Part shown: positions 1 to 7,809 of the stretch, one piece after another
Position numbering within the stretch: position 1 is the stretch's first letter
Layout of the letters: every line of letters begins with the position of its first letter
Source: DATAYF01 sp036272735
GTDB lineage: Bacteria; Chloroflexota; Ktedonobacteria; Ktedonobacterales; Ktedonobacteraceae
Reading direction: 5' to 3'
Assembly: GCA_036272735.1 (NCBI GenBank)
Contig: DATAYF010000317.1
Span: 1-22,517, forward strand
Length of the DNA: 22,517 nucleotides
Program-made: the position numbers and the translations under genes
Notes under the pieces: generated by a model
The model's input: the letters and a program-made list of their open reading frames with translations, nothing else
What the model was told of the DNA's origin: nothing
Databases searched by the model: none

Positions 1-1
1 C

Positions 2-925
2 TACCGAGCACTGCAAACGCGCCAGTTGCGCCAATCGGTCCACGCTCAGCAACTTGCCCTCGAACAACACGCTTCCTCTCTTGCACAGCAGGTCGATGAA
101 CGTACGCAGGACCTTATGCGTTCAAATGCTGAATTAGCCGCCGCCAACGATGCAAAAGAGTTGATGTTGCGCATGGTCTCACACGAATTAGCCGGGCCCA
201 TCTCCAGTTTGAAGGGTATGCAGCAACTCACATCCAGACGACTGCAACGAGACGCACCACGGGACCAGATCGAGCAAGCATTTCAACTCATGGCACGATC
301 ACTTGCACGCATAGAACGGCTGATACAGGACTTGCACGATGCAGCCCATATCCAGACGCAGCGTTTTCTCGTTACCTATAAACCATGCAACCTCGAAGAA
401 CTCTGCCAACAAGTCCTTTCAGAATTTACTAACGGTGATGCTCCCACACCTACCTACCAAGGTGTACCTGGCGCTAGCCCAATCAGTGCCGAGGTTGATC
501 CGCAGCGGATCAGCCAGGTGCTACTCAATCTCTTGTCGAATGCCCGCAAGTATTCTCCCCCTAATACTCCGATCATTGTGCAACTTCAGCAGCAAGCAGT
601 TGCGGTGGCTATCAAGGTGTGCGATCAAGGCATTGGTATTCCCAGCAGCGCCCTCAATCGCATTTATGACCAATTCTACCAGGTGCCAGAGAGTGAGGTG
701 CAAACCGGACCAGCCAACGGCCTGGGTCTTGGTCTGTACATTGCCAATGCGATTGTCAAACAGCATCATGGACAACTTCAGGTAGAAAGTATCGTCAACG
801 AGGGAACAACGTTGACAGTGGTATTGCCGGTATCTGCTGAATCTGCACTGGTGGATATTGACGCGCAACCCTCTACAACCTCATCTTGCCTCACCTGGGC
901 TCTTACCTATACTCATCTTTCGTAG
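2..925 (+). CDS. Sensor histidine kinase, C-terminal part (5' end outside window)
   Basis: The reading frame is open to the left edge, so the N-terminal sensor part is missing. Counting from an in-frame TTG at 26, residues 5-45 look like a coiled-coil linker. The HisKA H-box has the phospho-accepting His at 53 (SHELAGP). The HATPase domain follows: N-box with Asn168 and Asn172 (LLNLLSNARK), G1 DQGIGIP at 200-206, F-box YDQFYQ and G2 GLGLGLYIAN at 232-241. It should autophosphorylate and pass phosphate to a response regulator, which is not in the window. The H-box is unusual: the common SHELRTP reads SHELAGP, so the Thr four residues after His, important for phosphatase activity in HisKA kinases, is Gly. 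The sensed signal cannot be told from this fragment. It converges on the cyclophilin gene. Confidence 0.93.
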   Translation, partial: YRALQTRQLRQSVHAQQLALEQHASSLAQQVDERTQDLMRSNAELAAANDAKELMLRMVSHELAGPISSLKGMQQLTSRRLQRDAPRDQIEQAFQLMARSLARIERLIQDLHDAAHIQTQRFLVTYKPCNLEELCQQVLSEFTNGDAPTPTYQGVPGASPISAEVDPQRISQVLLNLLSNARKYSPPNTPIIVQLQQQAVAVAIKVCDQGIGIPSSALNRIYDQFYQVPESEVQTGPANGLGLGLYIANAIVKQHHGQLQVESIVNEGTTLTVVLPVSAESALVDIDAQPSTTSSCLTWALTYTHLS

Positions 926-1065
926 TCAAGTCAAAGACAAAAAAGGAAGGAGAGCACATCAACAACCATCAAAGGGTACGAATCGGCTTGTAGAGCCAAT
1001 CCAGACATACCTATATGCTTTAATTATATCACCTGCACCTACGCCCCCGCAAGGGAAGACGACCC

Positions 1066-1992
1066 CTACGGAGCCGCAACCACGACCACATGGTTCATGA
1101 CATCCGGTTTAATGTTCTTGGTTTGCTGGTAATTGGCATCGCTTTGACCGGCGGGACCTTGAATCTTTTGTGCGACATTCAAGCCCTGCACCACTTTGCC
1201 AAAAAGATTGTAGCTCTTCGGCAACTGCTTGTTGTCGGTCAGGTTGATGAAGAATTGGCTGCCATTCGTGTTCGCGCCACTATTTGCCATTGCCAGCGTG
1301 CCAGCGGTATAGTCGCCCTTTACCGGTTCGTCGTTGAATTTGTAGCCAGGGCCACCGGTGCCCGCCTTGGCAGGATTTTTTCCGAGGGGATCACCAGTCT
1401 GGATGATCTGGAACTGGCCGCTCTTCTCGACGCGATGGAAGACGATACCATCATAAAACTGGTGTTGCGCCAGGAAGACGAAATTGTTGACCGTATTGGG
1501 GGCAAGCTTGGGATCAAGCTCGACAACGATGAGCCCGCGATTGGTATTAATACCGGCGCAATAGGTCTTCTGTGTATTGATCGTCATTGCCGGTGGCTGG
1601 CTGTACTGGTGCTTCGTCGCCGCGAATTGCGCATCGGTGGGTGCGGCCGATGTATTGGTAATTTGCTTCACCACATTGCTTGCTATGCAGGGCGAAGCAA
1701 CGGCGGCCTGTGCCTGCGCGGACTTTGTGGAAGCTTTGGGTTTGGCGGCCAGCGCGAAGGGTCCGGCATGATAGAAATACAGGGCATAGATACCCAGAGC
1801 GACAATGAGCACAATGAGGATTCCAGTTGCCCAGGGATAGCGTGCGATACCACGAGCAGGTGCCCTATAGCCGGAAGCCTTTTTCTGTTGCTTCGGCTCT
1901 TTGACCTCCACCAGTGGTAGCTGTGTCGCGTGCGCTTTCGCTATTCTTGCTGCTCGTTTTGCTTCTGCTCGTTTTGGTGTTGTCTTTGGCAT
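1066..1992 (-). CDS. Membrane-anchored cyclophilin-type peptidyl-prolyl cis-trans isomerase
   Basis: The chosen ATG gives about 308 residues: a basic N-terminal tail (MPKTTPKR...), one transmembrane helix at about 54-74 and an extracytoplasmic cyclophilin domain. Cyclophilin signatures are FHRV, FQIIQTGD, GPGYKFNDE and MANSGANTNGSQFF, then LFGKVVQG, so the main catalytic Arg, Phe and Gln positions are kept. The position of the cyclophilin Trp (loop before LFGKV) is not Trp, as in many bacterial members. Cyclophilins speed proline cis-trans isomerisation; this one should act on proteins outside the membrane. The frame can be extended to a GTG at 2064, but the added 24 residues look unlike a leader. 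Neither start has a convincing ribosome site. The gene is divergent from dnaB across the DnaA-box region. Confidence 0.9.
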   Translation of the reverse strand: MPKTTPKRAEAKRAARIAKAHATQLPLVEVKEPKQQKKASGYRAPARGIARYPWATGILIVLIVALGIYALYFYHAGPFALAAKPKASTKSAQAQAAVASPCIASNVVKQITNTSAAPTDAQFAATKHQYSQPPAMTINTQKTYCAGINTNRGLIVVELDPKLAPNTVNNFVFLAQHQFYDGIVFHRVEKSGQFQIIQTGDPLGKNPAKAGTGGPGYKFNDEPVKGDYTAGTLAMANSGANTNGSQFFINLTDNKQLPKSYNLFGKVVQGLNVAQKIQGPAGQSDANYQQTKNIKPDVMNHVVVVAAP

Positions 1993-2247
1993 GAAGTTTT
2001 GACTAAAGCTGCCTTTCTCGACGTTCTGATCGTCTTGACTACGGTGCGTAATTGCACTGTGCACCGCGTGGAGATCATTTTAGGAATAAACCGATCTTGT
2101 CTGCTATCATAATCCTCTACGTAGATGAGGTCAAGTCTTTATCTGGCAAAATTTGCTGCATTCCCACTTGTCTGATGAATTGTGATAGCGCACTAGCCAA
2201 AGATTCCCACCAGGGAGCGTGTATGCCCGAAAAAATGCACCAATTTT

Positions 2248-2391
2248 GGTGGATAAGTATGTGGATAACCTGGTGGATAACTCCTAATAATTGGGGATAA
2301 CTTCCCAAAACAGGTGGATAATTTGCGGATAAGTGCGTATCTCCGCTACTGAACATGCAGTGATTCGCATCATTTTATCCACATATCCACA
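2248..2391. promoter_or_regulatory. DnaA-box cluster; candidate oriC or DnaA-controlled region
   Basis: Eight 9-mers match TTATCCACA/TGTGGATAA. On the plus strand as TGTGGATAA: 2248-2256 (GGTGGATAA), 2260-2268 (exact), 2272-2280 (GGTGGATAA), 2292-2300 (TGGGGATAA), 2313-2321 (GGTGGATAA) and 2324-2332 (TGCGGATAA). In the other orientation: 2375-2383 (TTATCCACA, exact) and 2383-2391 (ATATCCACA). The non-exact copies differ at one base. Start-to-start steps of 12, 12, 20, 21 and 11 bases put the first six roughly in helical phase on one face. Such arrays are typical of bacterial origins, and also of DnaA-regulated promoters. No strongly AT-rich unwinding element is obvious, and dnaA is not in the window, so the origin role is an inference. 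Confidence 0.7.
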
Positions 2392-2529
2392 TTACTCATT
2401 CAACCCACCAATTGATTTTGAGGACCACCTTCGTGTACACTTGGTGCACGCGAAACTTTTACGGCAGTAGTAGCCGCTCAGTGCCTTCTATGATGCTGCC
2501 CGCGTTTCGAACAAATGTGTCAAATAGTA

Positions 2530-2538
2530 TGTTACAAT
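2530..2538 (+). promoter_or_regulatory. Extended -10 promoter candidate for the dnaB operon
   Basis: TGTTACAAT is an extended -10 (TG-N-TACAAT) about 30 bases before the chosen dnaB start. There is no clear -35, which extended -10 promoters can do without. Its place makes an ATG at 2515 an unlikely start, because that codon would lie upstream of the transcript. Confidence 0.4.
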
Positions 2539-2561
2539 GATCTTACTTCTTTTATGACCAT

Positions 2562-2577
2562 GGGAGCTGGAGACGTG
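2562..2577 (+). promoter_or_regulatory. Ribosome binding site and GTG start of dnaB
   Basis: GGGAG at 2562-2566 stands 8 bases before GTG at 2575. Translation from this GTG starts (M)EKLLPQSVEAE, the usual beginning of DnaB. In-frame ATGs at 2515, 2554 and 2560 lack a comparable site. Confidence 0.55.
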
Positions 2578-5214
2578 GAAAAATTATTACCGCAAAGCGT
2601 GGAGGCCGAGGGTGGCGTCCTTGGCAGTATTATTATCGACCCGGAAGCCATTGCGCAGGTGGCCGATTTTCTGCACGCGGAAGATTTTTACCGCGAGACG
2701 CATCGCATCATTTATGAGGTAATTTCCCAGCTCTACGAACATCGTGAGCCAGCCGATTTTATTACGATTTGTGACGAGTTGGAGCACCGCAATAAGCTAG
2801 AGGCGGTCGGTGGTCCAGGCTATATTACGTCGCTGATCAACCAGGTACCGACCAGCGGCAACGTTGAGTACTACGGGCATATTGTCGAGCGCACAGCGGT
2901 TTTGCGGCGACTGATCCATGCAGCGGGCGAGATTGCGGCTGTTGCCTATGAAGAAAGCGACGCCAGCATTGCGCTGGATAAGGCTGAACAGCTTATTTTT
3001 GGCCTCACGCAGCGTCATGCCCGTATAGGCTTCTCATCTGTCAGCGACATTCTCACCGAATACATGGTCAAGTTGGACCAGTTACACGACCGTCGTGGTG
3101 CGGTTGTGGGCGTGCCGACCGGCTTCACCGATCTCGACCGGCTCACCGGTGGCTTGCAACGCTCGGACCTGATTATTCTCGCTGCCAGACCGGCGATTGG
3201 TAAAACAAGCCTGGCACTCAGCCTGGCCCATAACGCTGCTATTGGGCATAAGCACGCAGTCGCCGTTTTCAGCCTGGAGATGAGCAAAGAACAGCTTGTT
3301 CAACGTCTCCTTTCCATGGATGCCGGTGTGGATCAGCAGCGTTTGCGTACCGGCTGGATCGAGGATGACGAGTGGGAGCGGCTTGAGCAAGCGGGTATGA
3401 ATCTCTCGGAGGCCAACCTGTGGATCGATGACACGGCTAGTATCTCGACGATGGAGATGCGCAGTAAGGCGCGACGCTTGCAGGCTGAGGTGGGGATCGA
3501 CCTGATTATTGTCGATTATTTGCAGTTGATGCAATCGACCATCGATGGCAAACGCAACGATAACCGCGTACAAGAGGTGTCTGAGATCAGCCGTAACCTC
3601 AAGGGGCTGGCACGCGAACTGGATGTGCCGGTTATGGCCCTGGCACAGTTATCACGTACAGTAGAGTCGCGCCAATCCAAGGTGCCGCAACTCTCGGACT
3701 TGAGAGAAAGTGGTTGCTTAACGGGAGGCACATTAGTTTATCTACCAGACGAAGGCATTTACAAACGCATCGACGCACTGGTTAGTCAGAAAAATTTTAA
3801 TGTGCTTGCTTTGAACCCAGAAACGTGGAAGCTTGAATCCAAGCTAGCAACGAATGCATTCTCTACTGGGCGCAAACCCGTATATACAATGACAACGAGA
3901 CTTGGACGAACAATTAGAGCAACCGCGAATCACAAATTTCTGACCTTCGGTGGTTGGAAGCGGTTGGATGAAATTTCAACGGGTGCACATATAGCGCTCC
4001 CAAGAACATTACCAGGTCCGAAGAAATCGACGATGACATTGGAAGAGCTTGCATTACTAGGGCATCTTATTGGCGACGGCTGTACGCTACCACGTCATGC
4101 AATCCAATACACAACCATTGATGAGGATCTTGCACATGAGGTAGCCCAATTAGCAACAAAGGTATTCGGAGAGAAAATCACTCCACGCATCAATTGGGAA
4201 ACGCCCAAAGCACGTAAAGGTGGTTGGTATCAAGTATACCTTGCATCCAGCGCTCGTTTAACGCACGGAGTGCGGAATCCAATCGCCGTCTGGATGGACA
4301 ATTTAGGAGTATACGGACTGCGCTCCTATGAGAAATTCATTCCGGCTTGCGTTTTCTCTCAATCAAATGAAGGTGCTGCCTGTTTCTTGCGTCACTTATG
4401 GGCAACAGATGGTCATGCAAGTTGCTCAGCTAATAGGTTAACACCAGCATTATATTACGCAACAAGTAGCTGTAGGATGGCAAGTGAGATCCAGTCGTTA
4501 CTTTTACGACTTAGTATTAATGCGCGAATCGCGAGAGTTCCTCAAGGACAAAAGGGACGTGCTCAGTATCATATTGTGCTAAGTGGGAAGCCAGATTTAG
4601 AGCGTTTCATTACGAACATTGGCATTGCTGGTCAACGAAAACAGCAGATGTTAGAGCAAGTACATAATCATATTGGTGGGCGTGTGATTAATACAAATCG
4701 CGATATTATACCACGTCAGGCCTGGCGAGAAATGGTAGTACCAGCTATGGTACTGATCAGTATAACCGCGCGGCAAATGCAAACTGGACTGGAAATTTCA
4801 TATAACGGAACGGCTCTTTATAAAAGCCATTTGGGAAGGGAATGTGCTGCTCGCGTTGCAACTCTTATAAAGTCCGAACAGTTGGAACTGCTTTCACAAA
4901 GTGATGTTTATTGGGATAGAGTCGTTTCGATTGTTGAAGATGGCGAAGAAGAGGTATACGATCTCACGGTAGACTCGCATCATAACTTTATCGCAAACGA
5001 TGTTATAGTGCACAATTCCATCGAACAGGACGCGGACGTGGTCATGTTTATTTATAGGGACGACGTGTATAATCCAGACACGGATCGCAAAAATATCGCA
5101 GATATCATCGTCGCCAAACACCGTAATGGACCGGTTGGCGAAGTCAGCCTCTATTTTCAGGCAAACCAGACCCGTTTTCGTGACCTGGAGGTCACACCAC
5201 CTGCGGAAGAATAA
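2575..5214 (+). CDS. dnaB: Replicative DNA helicase DnaB, containing an intein
   Basis: DnaB is the hexameric 5'-3' helicase that unwinds DNA at the replication fork. The precursor has 879 residues; without the 434-residue intein it is 445, normal for the family. The N-terminal domain (EKLLPQSVEAE...) is followed by the RecA-like motor domain with Walker A ARPAIGKTS (Lys210) and Walker B LIIVDYLQLM. The intein interrupts DLRESG/SIEQDADVV, and the C-terminal extein ends with the conserved AKHRNGPVGE and QTRFRDLE stretches. The frame is intact throughout, so a functional helicase is expected after splicing. It is first in a run with dnaD- and dnaI-like loader genes and lies next to a DnaA-box cluster. 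The start chosen is a GTG with a good ribosome site. Confidence 0.96.
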   Translation: MEKLLPQSVEAEGGVLGSIIIDPEAIAQVADFLHAEDFYRETHRIIYEVISQLYEHREPADFITICDELEHRNKLEAVGGPGYITSLINQVPTSGNVEYYGHIVERTAVLRRLIHAAGEIAAVAYEESDASIALDKAEQLIFGLTQRHARIGFSSVSDILTEYMVKLDQLHDRRGAVVGVPTGFTDLDRLTGGLQRSDLIILAARPAIGKTSLALSLAHNAAIGHKHAVAVFSLEMSKEQLVQRLLSMDAGVDQQRLRTGWIEDDEWERLEQAGMNLSEANLWIDDTASISTMEMRSKARRLQAEVGIDLIIVDYLQLMQSTIDGKRNDNRVQEVSEISRNLKGLARELDVPVMALAQLSRTVESRQSKVPQLSDLRESGCLTGGTLVYLPDEGIYKRIDALVSQKNFNVLALNPETWKLESKLATNAFSTGRKPVYTMTTRLGRTIRATANHKFLTFGGWKRLDEISTGAHIALPRTLPGPKKSTMTLEELALLGHLIGDGCTLPRHAIQYTTIDEDLAHEVAQLATKVFGEKITPRINWETPKARKGGWYQVYLASSARLTHGVRNPIAVWMDNLGVYGLRSYEKFIPACVFSQSNEGAACFLRHLWATDGHASCSANRLTPALYYATSSCRMASEIQSLLLRLSINARIARVPQGQKGRAQYHIVLSGKPDLERFITNIGIAGQRKQQMLEQVHNHIGGRVINTNRDIIPRQAWREMVVPAMVLISITARQMQTGLEISYNGTALYKSHLGRECAARVATLIKSEQLELLSQSDVYWDRVVSIVEDGEEEVYDLTVDSHHNFIANDVIVHNSIEQDADVVMFIYRDDVYNPDTDRKNIADIIVAKHRNGPVGEVSLYFQANQTRFRDLEVTPPAEE
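3715..5016 (+). mobile_element. DnaB intein with LAGLIDADG homing endonuclease
   Basis: The in-frame insert of 434 residues starts with Cys1 (CLTGGTLVYL, block A) and ends with HN before the +1 Ser of the extein. Block B has TANHKF with His73, and block F is VYDLTVDSHHNF followed by IVHN, so all self-splicing residues are present. Two dodecapeptide motifs, LALLGHLIGDG (residues 112-122) and LWATDG (228-233), each keep the acidic residue of a LAGLIDADG endonuclease, so homing activity is possible. The site, SG/SIEQDAD, is the one used by the DnaB inteins of Synechocystis and Rhodothermus marinus. The insert is visibly more AT-rich than the flanking exteins, which fits acquisition by transfer. 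Confidence 0.95.
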
Positions 5215-5232
5215 GAAGAAGGGCATGGAAGT

Positions 5233-5982
5233 ATGACATTTACTGGCTTTCCTACGGGCAAAAACCCGTATGTGCCGGTGCCGGAGGTCTTCTTCACGCA
5301 GCTTGTACCGGTGATAGAAGATAGCGCCGAACTCAAAGTGACCTTGCATCTATTCTGGCTGCTGGCACATAAACAGGGCAACCCGCGCTGCACCAGCGAC
5401 CGTGAGTTATTAGGAGATCAAACCTTGTTACAGAGCCTGAAAAGACGTGGGGACCCGCGACCATCGGAAGAGCGTCTACGCCAGGGATTGGAGCAGGCGC
5501 TGGCCCGAGGCACCCTCCTGCGCATCTATTTGCGCCTGGTCAGCGAAGGCAAAGCCGAGGCTGAAGTGGTGAGTTGGTATTTTTTCAATACCGCCAAGAA
5601 CCGCAAGATCGTGAACGAATTACAAGGAGGCGAAATGATTCCTGCGCGATTGCTACAAGGCGAAGCAGAGCATATCCAAGAGGAAAGTACACAGGCAGTT
5701 GCAGCAGGGGCGTATGCTACAGCTAAGGGATACGCTTCGCAAAATACTATTCAGGTAGAGGTTGAGCGTCCTAATATTTTCGTATTATATGAACAAAACA
5801 TTGGTTTACTTTCGCCGCTGATTGCCGACGAACTCAAGGATGCGGCCGAGCAATACTCGGCAGATTGGATTGAGGCGGCATTCCGCGAGGCGGTACAAAA
5901 TAACAAGCGCAATTGGAAATATATTCACGCCATTTTACGGCGTTGGGAAACGGAAGGCAGGCAGCAATCATGGAACGCCTGA
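5233..5982 (+). CDS. DnaD-like replication initiation protein
   Basis: The 249-residue protein has a putative winged-helix N-terminal part (about 18-120) and a C-terminal DnaD/DnaB2 domain (about 181-240). The latter starts NIFVLYEQNIG and ends with YIHAILRRW (230-238), matching the YxxxIxxxW signature of DnaD-family C-terminal domains. In Bacillus, DnaD helps recruit the loader and helicase to DnaA-bound origin DNA. The gene begins 18 bases after dnaB, and its last codons overlap the start of the AAA+ loader gene, so the three are probably co-transcribed. A GAAGG at about 5216-5220 may be the ribosome site, a little far from the ATG. The residue 140-180 linker is probably flexible. Family assignment is good; the exact role is inferred from Firmicutes. 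Confidence 0.85.
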   Translation: MTFTGFPTGKNPYVPVPEVFFTQLVPVIEDSAELKVTLHLFWLLAHKQGNPRCTSDRELLGDQTLLQSLKRRGDPRPSEERLRQGLEQALARGTLLRIYLRLVSEGKAEAEVVSWYFFNTAKNRKIVNELQGGEMIPARLLQGEAEHIQEESTQAVAAGAYATAKGYASQNTIQVEVERPNIFVLYEQNIGLLSPLIADELKDAAEQYSADWIEAAFREAVQNNKRNWKYIHAILRRWETEGRQQSWNA

Positions 5983-7589
5983 ATAATATTATGGGCCGAA
6001 CACCACAGCGGCGTCACGCCAACGAGCAGCGTCCAGCCAACAGCAATGCACCGATGAATAATAATACTGTGATGGGACCGCGTCCTCCATCATCACACCT
6101 GCCACCACCGATCACACGTCGCCCCATGCCTGAACAATCGTCGCAAATGGGACAACGCTCGCAGTATGGCTCCCGTCAACAATATCAAGCGCGTACACAA
6201 AACCAAAGGCCACAACAGCGTCTCACGGGGCAAGAGGACGCCTCGTTTGAGCGCCCAGGCAACTCTACCTACGGCTATGAGAGCCGTCGCCCACTCTATC
6301 CACCCCAGCCGGGGACGGTCAATAGTGTCACAGCTTATCCAGCGCGCCAACGTCCTCCGATGGAGGACATCGCCCCTTCAACGCAGGGTACACCCGGTGC
6401 AGGCTATTATCAAGCCGACGATTACAGGCCACCGGTTCGCGCCGATGTGACAGAGGAATGGGACGACGACGGGGGGATGCTGTATGGCGATTGGGAAGAG
6501 AATGACGAGGAACTAATCTACGAGCGCGAAGACAATGAAACACCAGTAAACAGTCAACACCGCCCATACTACGCTGGTGAAGTACCCATGCCGAGCATCG
6601 AAAGCAGCCGTCGCGGCTACCCCACGCACACTACACACGACTTGAGCACGCGGAATCTGCCCATTGCCGCACCACAGGCGCAGGCCGTACCGTCGCGGGT
6701 ATACGAGGAGAGCCAGCGCTACCAGCGCACGACTCAGCCACTCAATTCACAGGCGCTCATGAGGTTGGACCGCGAGCAATTGCGACAAGGGGCACCTACA
6801 GGGATCGCTCCACAACCTCAGAGAACGCGCCAACCAGGCAGGCAGGAGATGGTTCCCGCGACCTCGACGCGTCTGGCACCAATGGCGAAACAGAAAACTG
6901 CTTGCCCCCATTGTCATGGCGCGGGCTTCTTGCGCTCGGATGTGCCCTTTGGTCATCCCAATTTTGGCAAGCCGGTGCCGTGCGCCTGCAAAGAGGCTGA
7001 GCGAAAAGAGCGTCGCCGCCAGCAGTTGCGCGACATGTCCAACCTGGATTCATTCCGCGATAAAAGCTTCAACACATTCAACTCGCGGGTCCCTGGTGTG
7101 GCGGAAGCCTTCGAGTACTGCCGTGTCTATGCGCAAAGCCCGGATGGTTGGTTGCTGCTCGTGGGCGTCAACGGCAGTGGGAAAACGCATTTAGCGTTGG
7201 CAATTGCGAATCAGTGCCTCGACAGCGGCTCAGTTGTACTCTTCTCGGTCGTCCCCGATCTGCTCGACCACCTGCGTGCAGCCTTCGCGCCAACTTCGGA
7301 GGAGATCTACGATCAGCTTTTCGCCAAGATGCGCGAGGCCGAGGTGCTCGTGCTGGACGACCTGGGCGCGCAGCAAAGCTCATCATGGGCCAGCGAGAAG
7401 CTCTTCCAACTCTTAAATTATCGCTACAATATGGGGATGCCAACCGTCATCACCGCCAATCCCAAGGGATTGCAAGGCATCGACGAGCGTATCCGCTCAC
7501 GCCTCTCCGACAATAACCTGGTGACCCGCCTCAACTTTGAGCGTGCGCAAGATTACCGCCCACATCATCCACGCCGCGCCGCGCGCTAA
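5970..7589 (+). CDS. DnaC/DnaI-type AAA+ helicase loader with long disordered N-terminus
   Basis: The start ATG at 5970 overlaps the end of the DnaD gene (stop 5980-5982), with AGGCAGG upstream, giving 539 residues. Residues 1 to about 305 are low-complexity, rich in Gln, Arg, Pro and Asn, with an acidic patch (EEWDDDGG) near 161-168. A Cys cluster follows (CPHC at 312-315, CAC at 338-340), probably a zinc site like that in the N-terminal domain of Bacillus DnaI. The AAA+ ATPase has Walker A GVNGSGKTH (Lys405), Walker B VLVLDD (459-464), sensor-1 ITAN (Asn497) and the arginine region IRSRLSD (508-514). DnaC/DnaI proteins load DnaB rings onto single-stranded DNA. Typical loaders are about 250-310 residues, so the N-terminal extension is unusual. 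An IstB-like transposition ATPase is less likely given the operon. Confidence 0.9.
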   Translation: MERLNNIMGRTPQRRHANEQRPANSNAPMNNNTVMGPRPPSSHLPPPITRRPMPEQSSQMGQRSQYGSRQQYQARTQNQRPQQRLTGQEDASFERPGNSTYGYESRRPLYPPQPGTVNSVTAYPARQRPPMEDIAPSTQGTPGAGYYQADDYRPPVRADVTEEWDDDGGMLYGDWEENDEELIYEREDNETPVNSQHRPYYAGEVPMPSIESSRRGYPTHTTHDLSTRNLPIAAPQAQAVPSRVYEESQRYQRTTQPLNSQALMRLDREQLRQGAPTGIAPQPQRTRQPGRQEMVPATSTRLAPMAKQKTACPHCHGAGFLRSDVPFGHPNFGKPVPCACKEAERKERRRQQLRDMSNLDSFRDKSFNTFNSRVPGVAEAFEYCRVYAQSPDGWLLLVGVNGSGKTHLALAIANQCLDSGSVVLFSVVPDLLDHLRAAFAPTSEEIYDQLFAKMREAEVLVLDDLGAQQSSSWASEKLFQLLNYRYNMGMPTVITANPKGLQGIDERIRSRLSDNNLVTRLNFERAQDYRPHHPRRAAR

Positions 7590-7608
7590 GCAAACGAATA
7601 GCCAGAAG

Positions 7609-7640
7609 ACGACCTCCTTTGTGGGGGTCGTTTCTTCTCG
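7609..7640 (+). terminator. Rho-independent terminator after the loader gene
   Basis: The stem ACGACCTCC / GGGGGTCGT (7609-7617 and 7623-7631, one G-T pair) has a 5-base loop and is followed by TTTCTTCT. It closes the dnaB-dnaD-dnaI-like operon. Confidence 0.8.
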
Positions 7641-7664
7641 TCAAAAACCCTACCTTGTTGTTTC

Positions 7665-7693
7665 TTGCACTTACCTGTTGCAGGTGCTATCAT
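7665..7693 (+). promoter_or_regulatory. clpP promoter with palindrome in the spacer
   Basis: TTGCAC (7665-7670), a 17-base spacer and TATCAT (7688-7693) form a sigma-70-like promoter. The spacer holds the palindrome ACCTG-TTG-CAGGT (7673-7685), a possible operator. The binding protein is unknown. Confidence 0.5.
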
Positions 7694-7809
7694 GGTGGTA
7701 ACAGTCCCCGCATTTGTGGGTTTCCTCCGCACATTCAATTTTTTCAGACGGTCGATCTCTTTATGAAAGAATAGAAGAGAAAAACCGTGATAGATAAGAA
7801 GGAGCAAAC

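Larger units (their letters stand above)
1993..2574. other. Gene-free region between cyclophilin and dnaB
   Basis: About 580 bases hold no credible gene. The right half contains the DnaA-box cluster (2248-2391) and the dnaB promoter candidate. The left half (1993-2247) shows nothing clear apart from a short palindrome CTACGTAG near 2117. Short open frames here have no ribosome site or recognisable sequence. Confidence 0.6.

Noticed and set aside
1090..1920. A 276-codon open frame on the plus strand
   Set aside because: It lies antisense to the cyclophilin gene, whose motifs are unmistakable; the translation resembles no family and has no ribosome site.
2113..2129. Palindrome CTACGTAG with CCTC/GAGG flanks as a regulatory site
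   Set aside because: The perfect core is only 8 bases and the flanks pair out of register; this can occur by chance.
2515..2574. Upstream ATG starts for dnaB at 2515, 2554 and 2560
   Set aside because: They lie in or just after the promoter candidate and lack a ribosome site; the GTG at 2575 has one and gives the usual DnaB N-terminus.
6796..7443. Several open frames over the loader gene on both strands
   Set aside because: They overlap the AAA+ domain coding sequence, whose motifs are complete, and show only Arg/Ser-rich shadow translation.
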